Counted from the stretch's first letter, positions 1-5,472 are shown. The stretch: DNA of 5,472 bases from an uncultured Actinomycetes bacterium (GCA_946481495.1 CAMLNW010000191.1:1-5472); one strand, 5' to 3'. The notes: a model not told the origin generated them from the letters alone. A program made the numbers and translations.

Positions 1-2213
1 GAGAACTTGTGCGTCAGCGACTGGCGCTCACGCGGCATCCGCTTGCGCCGCGGCCCGACCTCGGCGATCGCGGCCTTGACCGCCGCGTCGATCTTCGCCT
101 GCGTGTCGGCGGGCTCGTCCTGCTGCGCGTCGGTGCGCAGCGCCTGCGCGGTCTTCGAGCCGTCGCGGTAGATCGCGAGCGCCTTCAGGCCGAGCTTCCA
201 GCCCTCCATGTAGGTCTCGGAGATGTCCTCGATCGTCGCCTCGGCCGGCAGGTTGACCGTCTTCGAGATCGCGCCCGAGAGGAACGGCTGGGCCGCGGCC
301 ATCATCTTGATGTGGCCCATGTGACTGATCGCGCGTGAGCCGACGGCGACGTCGAACACCGGCAGGTGTTCCTCCTTCAGCCCCGGGGCGCCGACGATCG
401 TGCTGTTCTCGGCGATGTGCGCCTCGATCTGCTCGACCTCCTGGTCGGAGTAGCCGAGCGTCCGCAGCGCCTCCGGCACGGTGCGGTTGACGATCGTCAT
501 GTTGCCGCCGCCGACGAGCTCCTTGAACTTGACCAGCGAGAAGTCCGGCTCGATGCCGGTCGTGTCGCAGTCCATCAGGAAGGAGATCGTCCCGGTCGGC
601 GCGAGCACCGTCGCCTGCGCGTTGCGGTAGCCGAACTCCTCGCCGAGCTCGATCGCCTCGTCCCACGAGCGCTTGGCCGCGTCGAGCAGCGGCTCCTCGA
701 CGAGGCCGGCGTCGATGTCGTCGGCCGCCGCGCGGTGCTTGCGCATCACGTGGAGGTGCGGGTCGCGGTTCTCCTCGAACTTCTCGTAGGGACCGACGGC
801 CGCGGCGATCTCGGCCGACTTGCGGTAGGCGCGGCCGGTCATCAGCGCGGTCAGGGCGCCGGCGACCGCGCGACCCTCGTCGGAGTCGTAGGGGAGGCCA
901 TTGCTCATCAGCAGCGCGCCGAGGTTGGCGTAGCCGAGGCCGAGCTGGCGGAACGCGACGGCGTTGCGGCCGATCTCCTCGGTCGGGTAGCTCGACGGCG
1001 AGACGACGATCTCCTGCGCGAGGATCAGCACGTCGACGACGTGCTCGTAGGCCTCGACGTCGAACGTGCCGTCGGCGCGGCGGAACTTCATCAGGTTGAT
1101 CGACGCCAGGTTGCAGGCCGAGTCGTCGACGTGCATGTACTCCGAGCACGGGTTCGACGCGTTGATCCGGCCCGAGTTCGGGCAGGTGTGCCAGTCGTTG
1201 ATCGTCGTGTCGTACTGGACGCCCGGATCGGCGCAGCGCCATGCCGCGTCCGAGATCTGGCGCAGCACGTCGGCCGCGTCGTGGGTTGCGACCGGAGTGC
1301 CGTCGCCGCGCGACAGCAGCTCCCACTCCTCGCCGCGCTCGGCGCGCGACATGAACTCGTCGGTGACGCGCACCGAGTTGTTGGCGTTCTGGTACTGGAT
1401 CGAGGTGAAGCCGTCGCCGTCGATCGACATGTCGAAGCCGGCGTCGCGCAGCGCGCCCGCCTTCTCCTCCTCGCGCGCCTTGCACCAGACGAAGTCGAGG
1501 ACGTCGGGGTGGTCGACGTCGAGCACGACCATCTTCGCCGCGCGGCGGGTCTTGCCGCCCGACTTGATCGTGCCGGCCCAGGAGTCCGCGCCACGCATGA
1601 AGGAGACAGGCCCGGACGCCGTGCCGCCCTTCGCGAGGTGCTCCATCGAGCCGCGGATGTTCGAGAGGTTGATCCCCGAGCCGGAGCCGCCGCGGAAGAT
1701 CTTGCCCTCCTTGGTGTTCCAGTCGAGGATCGACTCCATCGTGTCCTCGACGCTGAGGATGAAGCAGGCCGAGCACTGCGGGTGCTCCTCGAAGCCGACG
1801 TTGAACCAGACCGGCGAGTTGAACGCCGCCTGCTGGTGGAGCAGGATGTGGGTCAGCTCGGCCTCGAAGGCGTCGGCGTCCTCAGCGCTGGCGAAGTAGT
1901 TGCCCGCACGGCCCCAGCCGGCGATCGTGCCGGCGACGCGACCGACCATCTGGCGCACCGAGCTCTCCCGCTCGTCGCTGCCGAGACGGCCGCGGAAGTA
2001 CTTCTGGGCGACGATGTTCGTCGCGTTCTGCGACCACGACTTCGGGAACTCCACGCCGCGCTGCTCGAAGGCCGGCTTCGCGGGGTCGCCGATGACGGCG
2101 TCGCGAATCTCCCACTCGACGGCGTCGAAGGGATGCACGCCGGGCTCTGTATAGCGCCGCTCGACCGTTACTCCGGCGGTGCTGGGTGTGGTTGCGGTGC
2201 GGTTGCTCGGCAT
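1..2213 (-). CDS. nrdJ: Class II (adenosylcobalamin-dependent) ribonucleoside-diphosphate reductase NrdJ, N-terminal 737 codons, C-terminus outside window
   Basis: The product reduces ribonucleotides to deoxyribonucleotides in the cytoplasm, using a cobalamin-generated thiyl radical, so it needs neither oxygen nor a separate radical subunit. The reading frame is continuous from ATG at 2213 to the left edge. Active-site residues are all present. Cys150 in the QCSACFIL segment and Cys367 in SACNLASINL match the redox pair, and Cys356 in NPCSE is the radical cysteine, flanked by Asn354 and Glu358. The 11-residue gap from Cys356 to Cys367 matches the Thermotoga enzyme as I remember it. APTGTISF (538-545) followed by DCDTTGIEPDFSLVKFKELVGGG is the typical class II core. 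The last visible residues, SLTHKF, lead into the usual C-terminal region with the cysteine-pair tail, which is missing here only because the window ends. I saw no intein in the visible part. The start is supported by a good Shine-Dalgarno. The nearest upstream gene is galE, 230 bp away, so nrdJ probably has its own promoter. Identity is very secure; total length is unknown. Confidence 0.97.
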   Translation of the reverse strand, partial: MPSNRTATTPSTAGVTVERRYTEPGVHPFDAVEWEIRDAVIGDPAKPAFEQRGVEFPKSWSQNATNIVAQKYFRGRLGSDERESSVRQMVGRVAGTIAGWGRAGNYFASAEDADAFEAELTHILLHQQAAFNSPVWFNVGFEEHPQCSACFILSVEDTMESILDWNTKEGKIFRGGSGSGINLSNIRGSMEHLAKGGTASGPVSFMRGADSWAGTIKSGGKTRRAAKMVVLDVDHPDVLDFVWCKAREEEKAGALRDAGFDMSIDGDGFTSIQYQNANNSVRVTDEFMSRAERGEEWELLSRGDGTPVATHDAADVLRQISDAAWRCADPGVQYDTTINDWHTCPNSGRINASNPCSEYMHVDDSACNLASINLMKFRRADGTFDVEAYEHVVDVLILAQEIVVSPSSYPTEEIGRNAVAFRQLGLGYANLGALLMSNGLPYDSDEGRAVAGALTALMTGRAYRKSAEIAAAVGPYEKFEENRDPHLHVMRKHRAAADDIDAGLVEEPLLDAAKRSWDEAIELGEEFGYRNAQATVLAPTGTISFLMDCDTTGIEPDFSLVKFKELVGGGNMTIVNRTVPEALRTLGYSDQEVEQIEAHIAENSTIVGAPGLKEEHLPVFDVAVGSRAISHMGHIKMMAAAQPFLSGAISKTVNLPAEATIEDISETYMEGWKLGLKALAIYRDGSKTAQALRTDAQQDEPADTQAKIDAAVKAAIAEVGPRRKRMPRERQSLTHKF

Positions 2214-2217
2214 GGCT

Positions 2218-2223
2218 CTCCTC
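2218..2223 (-). promoter_or_regulatory. Shine-Dalgarno of nrdJ
   Basis: The minus strand reads GAGGAG, then AGCC, then ATG at 2213. The GAGG core sits 6 nt from the start codon. This fixes the nrdJ start, and it contrasts with tmk and holB, where no such sequence is seen. Confidence 0.8.
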
Positions 2224-2283
2224 GTCTTCTTTGCGTCCGGAATCCCGGTCGCGGGGAAGCTTGAAAAGTCGCCTACCGCAAGC

Positions 2284-2307
2284 CGGGAAGCGATGGTGCC
2301 GCTCCCG
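2284..2307 (-). promoter_or_regulatory. Stem-loop in the nrdJ 5' leader
   Basis: On the minus strand CGGGAGCG (2307-2300) pairs with CGCTTCCCG (2292-2284), giving eight pairs with one bulged T and a 7-nt loop. It lies inside the predicted leader, about 70 nt before the nrdJ start. No U-run follows, so it does not look like an intrinsic terminator. It could be an mRNA-stabilising or translation-affecting hairpin, or just chance in GC-rich sequence. The pairing is read directly from sequence; any function is inference. Confidence 0.35.
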
Positions 2308-2336
2308 CCGGACGGAAGACTCACAAAAGACTTCCA

Positions 2337-2374
2337 ACACTCACTTTAGAGCGTCAAAACACCTTTGTCTGTGC
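2337..2374 (-). promoter_or_regulatory. Candidate paired operator overlapping the nrdJ promoter (possibly NrdR-like)
   Basis: Two elements, each starting ACAC on the plus strand, lie with centres 21 bp apart, which is two helical turns. The first (2337-2354) has arms ACACTC and GAGCGT with 5 of 6 positions complementary. The second (2359-2374) starts ACACC and ends GTGC. They cover the predicted -10 and -35 respectively. Ribonucleotide reductase genes are often repressed by NrdR, which binds two ACAC...GTGT-type boxes over the promoter. These elements lack the usual AT-rich centre and are closer than the common three-turn spacing, so the NrdR assignment is weak. Confidence 0.25.
2343..2371 (-). 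promoter_or_regulatory. Predicted housekeeping-sigma promoter for nrdJ
   Basis: On the minus strand CAGACA (2371-2366) is followed after exactly 17 bp by TAAAGT (2348-2343). TAAAGT is the only TANNNT hexamer on this strand in the whole 2214-2443 intergenic stretch. The -35 keeps the GACA half of TTGACA. The start of transcription would fall near 2336, giving a leader of about 120 nt. The surrounding 75 bp are clearly AT-richer than the flanking genes. No cobalamin riboswitch is recognisable in the leader. The prediction rests on motif and spacing only. Confidence 0.45.
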
Positions 2375-2375
2375 C

Positions 2376-2390
2376 AAATCGCAGCGATTT
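2376..2390. repeat. Perfect short dyad AAATCG-CAG-CGATTT between galE and nrdJ
   Basis: Two exact 6-bp arms surround a 3-bp centre, in an otherwise GC-rich neighbourhood. The dyad ends five bases upstream of the predicted nrdJ -35. An alternative, mutually exclusive fold pairs CAGCG (2382-2386) with CGCTG (2395-2399). It could be an operator for a dimeric regulator or part of the galE 3' end. There is no U-rich tail, so a classic terminator is not supported. The repeat is certain; the role is unknown. Confidence 0.4.
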
Positions 2391-2443
2391 TCAACGCTGT
2401 TTGCAGGGTTCTCTGCAGAAGCCCCGCAAGCAGCGAGAAACGC

Positions 2444-3367
2444 TCAGCGCAGCGAGTCGAGCGTGACCGCGAGACCGTCGGCGAGACCCATCTCGGCACT
2501 CCAGCCGAGCAGCTCGCCGGCACGCGTCGCGTCGAGCGCGATGTGGCGCACCTCGCCCGGCCGCTCCGGCGCCATCGTCGCCTCGAAGCGGCCGTCGGCC
2601 TGCGGCGCCAGCGCCTCCACGAGGTCGATCACGCTCGACTGGATGCCGGTCCCGATGTTGATCGCCCCGACGGCGTCCGAGTCGGCCGCCGCGAGGTTCG
2701 CCCGCACGACGTCGCCGACGAACACGTAGTCGCGCGTCTGGAGGCCGTCGCCGAAGATCGTCGGCTGCTCGCCCTCGAGCAGCTTGCCGCAGAAGATCGC
2801 GATCACGCCGGCCTCGCCGAGCGGGTCCTGGCGCGGGCCGTAGACGTTGCCGTAGCGCAGCGACACCGCCGATACGCCGTGCAGGCGGTTGAACAGTCCG
2901 CAGTAGCCCTCGGCGGCGAACTTCGACTGGCCGTAGGGCGCCTCCGGCTCGGCTGGGTGGTCCTCCGGCGCGGGGATGATCCTGCCCTCGCCGTAGATCG
3001 CCCCGCCGGTCGACGTGTTCACCACGCGCGCGCCGACGGCCTGGGCGGCGGTCAGCACGTTGATCGTGCCCACGACGTTGATCTGAGCGTCGAGCGCCGG
3101 GTCGGCCGCTGACCTGCGCACGTCGATCTGGGCGGCGAGGTGGAAGATCGTCTCCGGCCGGACGCGCTCGGCCAGCTCGACCAGCGCCGCCTGGTCGCGG
3201 ATGTCGCCCTCGACCAGCTCGGCGCCGTTGGCGAGCGCCCCGTCGAGGTTCTCGCGGCGCCCGGTCGACAGGTCGTCGAGCACGGTCACCTCGTCGCCGC
3301 GGGCCAGCAGGCCGTCGACGATGTTCGAGCCGATGAATCCAGATCCGCCTGTAACGATTGCGCGCAT
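2444..3367 (-). CDS. galE: UDP-glucose 4-epimerase-like extended short-chain dehydrogenase (GalE family)
   Basis: This NAD-dependent cytoplasmic enzyme probably interconverts UDP-glucose and UDP-galactose, or their N-acetyl forms, supplying cell-envelope or capsule sugars. Counting from ATG at 3367 it has 307 residues. They show the Rossmann motif GGSGFIG (7-13), Asp31-Asp32 at the end of the second strand (NAD preference), HLAAQ (76-80), and the catalytic Tyr145-xxx-Lys149 in PYGQSK. Thr120 lies 25 residues before Tyr145, the same distance as Ser124 to Tyr149 in E. coli GalE. RYGNVYGPRQDP and FGDGLQTRDYVFVGDV are typical of the short actinobacterial and archaeal GalE type. The start was chosen because MRAIVTGGSG is the usual N-terminus. 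ATG at 3379 and GTG at 3388 are in frame too, and AGGA at 3377-3380 could serve the later start. tmk ends only 13 bp upstream, so the two are probably one operon. Family is secure, substrate is not; related dehydratases and UDP-GlcNAc epimerases look similar. Confidence 0.8.
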   Translation of the reverse strand: MRAIVTGGSGFIGSNIVDGLLARGDEVTVLDDLSTGRRENLDGALANGAELVEGDIRDQAALVELAERVRPETIFHLAAQIDVRRSAADPALDAQINVVGTINVLTAAQAVGARVVNTSTGGAIYGEGRIIPAPEDHPAEPEAPYGQSKFAAEGYCGLFNRLHGVSAVSLRYGNVYGPRQDPLGEAGVIAIFCGKLLEGEQPTIFGDGLQTRDYVFVGDVVRANLAAADSDAVGAINIGTGIQSSVIDLVEALAPQADGRFEATMAPERPGEVRHIALDATRAGELLGWSAEMGLADGLAVTLDSLR

Positions 3368-3380
3368 AGGGGGCGGCATC

Positions 3381-4013
3381 CTAGTCACGGCTGGCGAGCA
3401 GGTCCTCGACCGCCGCCTCGGCGGCAGCGACGACCAGCGCCGTGGACTGGCTCGCGTCGATTCGCCGCACCCGCTCCGGCTCGGCGTCGGCGAGCGCCGA
3501 GTAGGCCGCCGCGATCGTCGCGAAGAACTCCTCCTGCTCGAGCTCGAGCCGGTCGAACCCCTCCAGCCGCCTCCCCTGGCGGGTGCGCCCCAGCGCGGGA
3601 TCGATCTCCAGCAGCAGCGTGCGATCCGGTGTCAGCCCGCCGGTGCCGAACTCGTTGATCGCCCGCACCAGCTCGACCCCGAGCCCGCGTCCCGCGCCCT
3701 GGTAGGCGAGCGACGAGTCGACGAAGCGGTCGAGCAGCACCCACGTCCCGCGCTCCAGCACCGGCAGCAGCGCCTCCTCGACGAGCTGCGCCCGCGCGGC
3801 GGCGTAGAGCAGCGTCTCGGCGCGCGCCCCGATCGTCAGCTCGGGGTCCTTGACGAGCGTTCGGATCTTCTCGGCGACCACGACGCCGCCCGGCTCGCGC
3901 AGCAGCTCGATCTCGATGCTGCTGCCGCGCAGATGGTCGAGCAGGCTCGCGGCGAGCGTCGTCTTGCCCGCGCCGTCGATCCCCTCGATCGTGATCAGCC
4001 GGCCGCGTGCCAC
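3381..4013 (-). CDS. tmk: Thymidylate kinase (dTMP kinase)
   Basis: The enzyme phosphorylates dTMP to dTDP with ATP, an essential step to dTTP. From a GTG start at 4013 it has 210 residues, the normal family size. It shows the P-loop GIDGAGKTT (11-19), the dTMP-binding REPGG (39-43), and the family signature DRFVDSSLAYQG (95-106). An arginine-rich lid (142-149, GRTRQGRR) follows. With no basic residue in the P-loop and arginines in the lid, it resembles the E. coli (type II) arrangement. The frame stays open back to an ATG at 4109. That start would overlap holB and add an alanine-rich tail that Tmk proteins do not have, so the GTG is preferred. No Shine-Dalgarno precedes the GTG; a TATCGT hexamer ends 7 nt upstream, suggesting a leaderless message. 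galE follows closely on the same strand. Confidence 0.95.
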   Translation of the reverse strand: MARGRLITIEGIDGAGKTTLAASLLDHLRGSSIEIELLREPGGVVVAEKIRTLVKDPELTIGARAETLLYAAARAQLVEEALLPVLERGTWVLLDRFVDSSLAYQGAGRGLGVELVRAINEFGTGGLTPDRTLLLEIDPALGRTRQGRRLEGFDRLELEQEEFFATIAAAYSALADAEPERVRRIDASQSTALVVAAAEAAVEDLLASRD

Positions 4014-4026
4014 GGCGGCGACGATA
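4014..4026 (-). promoter_or_regulatory. Predicted leaderless promoter of tmk (-10 TATCGT)
   Basis: On the minus strand TATCGT (4026-4021) is followed by the 7 nt CGCCGCC and then the GTG start at 4013. TANNNT about 7 nt before a start codon without a Shine-Dalgarno is the known signature of leaderless transcripts in Actinobacteria. Seventeen bases upstream, where a -35 would lie, is the -10 of the divergent holB promoter. No separate TTGACA-like -35 is seen. Confidence 0.45.
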
Positions 4027-4043
4027 CCGGCGACGGCTGCCGC

Positions 4044-4056
4044 TACGCTCGCCGCG
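4044..4056 (+). promoter_or_regulatory. Predicted leaderless promoter of holB (-10 TACGCT)
   Basis: TACGCT (4044-4049) is followed by the 7 nt CGCCGCG and then the ATG at 4057, so transcription would begin at or beside the start codon. No Shine-Dalgarno is present. The layout mirrors the tmk side almost exactly. The two -10 hexamers are 17 bp apart, so RNA polymerase bound for one gene would cover the key element of the other. Confidence 0.45.
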
Positions 4057-5220
4057 ATGAACGCGCCGACCGTGCTGTCCGGAACCGAGTCGCACCCACA
4101 GGCGCGCATGACCCTCTCGGCGGCGCTCGCCGGCGACGCCTCGCACGCCTACCTCTTCCATGGGCCGGCTGGGGTCGGCAAGCGCACCGCCGCGCGTGCC
4201 TTCGCCGCCGAGCTGCTCGCGGCCGGCTCGCCGGACCCCGACAACGCCCGCCACCGCGTGCTCGACGGCGCCCACCCCGACCTGACCTGGGTCAAGCCGA
4301 CCGGCGCCCACGTGATGCGCACCGACGACGTCGCCGACCCGGTCGTCTCGGCCGCGACGCGCACGCCGTTCGAGTCGCAGAAGCGCGTCTTCGTCCTCGA
4401 GCGCGTCGACACAATGAACGACGAGGTCGCCAACCGGCTGCTCAAGACGCTCGAGGAGCCGCCGTCGTTCGTCCACCTGATCCTGCTGACCGACTCGCTC
4501 GGCCAGGTGATCCCGACGGTCGTCTCGCGCTGCCAGCTCGTCCGCTTCGACCCGCTGCCGGCGGCCAAGATCGCTGAGGCGCTCGTGGGGGAGGGCACCT
4601 CTGCCGAACGCGCCGGCGCCTGTGCCCGCCTGGCGCTCGGCAACGGCGCCCGCGCGCGCTTCCTCGCCTCCGAGGAGGGCGCCACGCTGCTCGCCGACGT
4701 CGATCGCCTGGTCGGCAGCGCGTTGCGCGGCGGCGGTCAGCCGGCGGGCGAGCCCGAGGCCTGGCGCGGCCTGCTCGATCGCGCCGAGGAGCGCCGGCTC
4801 GCCGCCGAGGAGCGCATCGCCGAGGAGGCCACCGCCCGCCTCGCTACCGAGCCGAAGGGCCGCGAGCGCAACGCGATCGAGAAGCAGTTCGAGGACGCCG
4901 CCAAGCGCGACGGCCGCCGCGCGCGCACCGAGCAGCTCGACCTCGGGCTGACGCTTGCCGCGCTGCGCTTCCGCGATCTGCTCTGCCTCGGCGAGGGCGC
5001 CGAGGACGCCGCGCTCGATCGCGCCGGCGCCGCGGCGCTGATCGCCGCGACGGCCGGCCCGGACGACGACGCTCCACGCGCGATCGACCCCCGCCGCCTC
5101 CGCGTCGCCGCCGAGCGCTGCGAGGACGCCCGCATGGCGCTCGAGCTCAACGTCACCGAGGACCTCGCGCTCGAAGCGCTCGGATTCCGGCTCGCCCGTC
5201 TCGTCGGCGCGCCCGCCTAG
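4057..5220 (+). CDS. holB: DNA polymerase III subunit delta' (clamp-loader subunit)
   Basis: Delta' is the stator of the clamp loader, which opens the beta clamp and places it on primed DNA. The 387-residue product has SHAYLFHGPAGVGKR (29-43) with a P-loop at 36-43. HPDLTWVKP (73-81) and RVFVLERVDTM (110-120, a degenerate Walker B) come next. Then come ANRLLKTLEEPPSF (125-138) and the clamp-loader SRC motif (157-159). There are no cysteines between the P-loop and residue 80, so the zinc-binding loop of E. coli delta' and DnaX appears to be missing. Residues 235-295 form a long, highly charged, helix-like stretch before the C-terminal collar-type domain. The start at 4057 keeps the GTESHPQARMTLSAALA helix expected before SHAYLF; Met18 (4108) is the alternative. 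DnaX is the main competing identity, but the lost zinc site, altered Walker B and short length favour delta'. The stop overlaps that of the convergent DUF192 gene. Confidence 0.92.
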   Translation: MNAPTVLSGTESHPQARMTLSAALAGDASHAYLFHGPAGVGKRTAARAFAAELLAAGSPDPDNARHRVLDGAHPDLTWVKPTGAHVMRTDDVADPVVSAATRTPFESQKRVFVLERVDTMNDEVANRLLKTLEEPPSFVHLILLTDSLGQVIPTVVSRCQLVRFDPLPAAKIAEALVGEGTSAERAGACARLALGNGARARFLASEEGATLLADVDRLVGSALRGGGQPAGEPEAWRGLLDRAEERRLAAEERIAEEATARLATEPKGRERNAIEKQFEDAAKRDGRRARTEQLDLGLTLAALRFRDLLCLGEGAEDAALDRAGAAALIAATAGPDDDAPRAIDPRRLRVAAERCEDARMALELNVTEDLALEALGFRLARLVGAPA

Positions 5221-5472
5221 CGCGCCTGCCGCTCCAGCACCGCGACCGCTCCCCGGCAGCGCACAACGCGTCGCGGCGGCACCGCCCGGCGACTCAGCAG
5301 CACGCGCCCATCCGCGCCGAGGAAGTCGACGTCGAGCGCGAAGCGCATCCCAAACGTGTGTACCGAGCCACACCACGGGATCAGCAGCCCGCAGCCCTCC
5401 GGCAGCTCGTCGAGCCAGGCGAGCCCGAGCAGCCGTGTCCACGCGCCGGTCGCGACATACGCCCGCGCGCAG
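5217..5472 (-). CDS. DUF192 family protein, C-terminal 84 codons, N-terminus outside window
   Basis: The minus-strand frame ending with TAG at 5219-5217 encodes a recognisable DUF192 domain. In order it shows TRLLGLAWLDELPEGCGLLI, then IPWCGSVHTFGMRFALDVDFL, the hallmark segment of the family. A short strand and turn (GADGRVLL), a PPRR stretch and a terminal AVAVLERQAR follow. DUF192 proteins are small beta-rich proteins of roughly 110-150 residues, and many are secreted or lipid-anchored. Their function is not established. The N-terminus, and with it any signal peptide, lies outside the window. The gene converges on holB, and the two stop codons overlap within CTAG (5217-5220). Family assignment rests on the HTFGMRF-like motif and overall layout. 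Confidence 0.85.
   Translation of the reverse strand, partial: CARAYVATGAWTRLLGLAWLDELPEGCGLLIPWCGSVHTFGMRFALDVDFLGADGRVLLSRRAVPPRRVVRCRGAVAVLERQAR

Noticed and set aside
28..1776. A 582-codon minus-strand open frame inside nrdJ
   Set aside because: It is frame-shifted relative to the NrdJ frame, which carries all the catalytic motifs; the product is Arg-rich and meaningless.
366..2264. A 632-codon plus-strand open frame antisense to nrdJ
   Set aside because: It is rich in Arg, Val, Leu and Asp in a pattern typical of antisense shadows, shows no family motif, and overlaps NrdJ completely.
2402..2417. TGCAG-6-CTGCA inverted repeat as a galE terminator
   Set aside because: It has only five pairs and no U-run on the galE side, so it does not meet the usual terminator criteria.
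2214..2443. Cobalamin riboswitch upstream of nrdJ
   Set aside because: No B12-box-like sequence or matching multi-stem layout was found, and the predicted leader of about 120 nt is short for one.
2341..2523. A 60-codon minus-strand open frame spanning the galE 3' end and the intergenic region
   Set aside because: Two fifths of it is an out-of-frame reading of galE; it has no ribosome binding site and no recognisable features.
4014..4109. N-terminal extension of Tmk to ATG 4109, which would add an alanine-rich, membrane-like stretch
   Set aside because: The extension overlaps the holB coding start and is absent from the family; the P-loop follows the GTG at 4013 at the usual distance.
3201..4577. 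A 458-codon plus-strand open frame across galE, tmk and holB
   Set aside because: It crosses three real genes in a different frame and its product has no coherent domain.
3385..5442. A 685-codon open frame on the minus strand, antisense to holB and running through tmk in another frame
   Set aside because: Its translation is low-complexity Arg/Ala/Gly-rich with no recognisable domain, and it overlaps two confidently identified genes. It is a by-product of high GC content.

Overview
The window looks like an ordinary chromosomal segment from a very GC-rich bacterium. Nearly every third codon position is G or C, and this leaves long spurious open frames on both strands. An adenosylcobalamin-dependent ribonucleotide reductase, a short actinobacterial-style GalE and a clamp-loader delta' with a long charged C-terminal helix all suggest Actinomycetota. 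A deep-branching group such as Thermoleophilia (Solirubrobacter/Conexibacter relatives) is possible, but that placement is inference and was not searched. I saw no mobile element, CRISPR array, tRNA or rRNA, and no foreign-looking island.

Layout, left to right. Positions 1-2213 (minus) hold the N-terminal 737 codons of class II ribonucleotide reductase NrdJ, which runs off the left edge. Positions 2214-2443 are a 230-bp intergenic stretch, noticeably AT-richer than its surroundings. It carries a plausible nrdJ promoter overlapped by imperfect dyads, a perfect 6-bp-arm dyad, an RNA hairpin in the leader and a clear ribosome binding site. Positions 2444-3367 (minus) encode a UDP-glucose 4-epimerase-like short-chain dehydrogenase. 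Positions 3381-4013 (minus) encode thymidylate kinase, directly upstream of the epimerase and probably co-transcribed with it. Positions 4057-5220 (plus) encode DNA polymerase III subunit delta', divergent from tmk across only 43 bp. Positions 5217-5472 (minus) hold the C-terminal part of a DUF192 protein that runs off the right edge; its stop codon overlaps that of holB within a shared CTAG.

Functionally, NrdJ makes deoxynucleotides, Tmk converts dTMP to dTDP on the way to dTTP, and HolB belongs to the clamp loader that starts processive DNA synthesis. The segment is therefore mainly a DNA-precursor and replication neighbourhood with a sugar-nucleotide epimerase inserted. The most interesting structure is the tmk/holB divergent promoter. 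Each start codon lies exactly 7 nt downstream of a TANNNT hexamer, neither gene has a Shine-Dalgarno, and the two hexamers are 17 bp apart, so each occupies the other's -35 position. I do not see an undescribed multi-gene system here; the noteworthy signals are regulatory.
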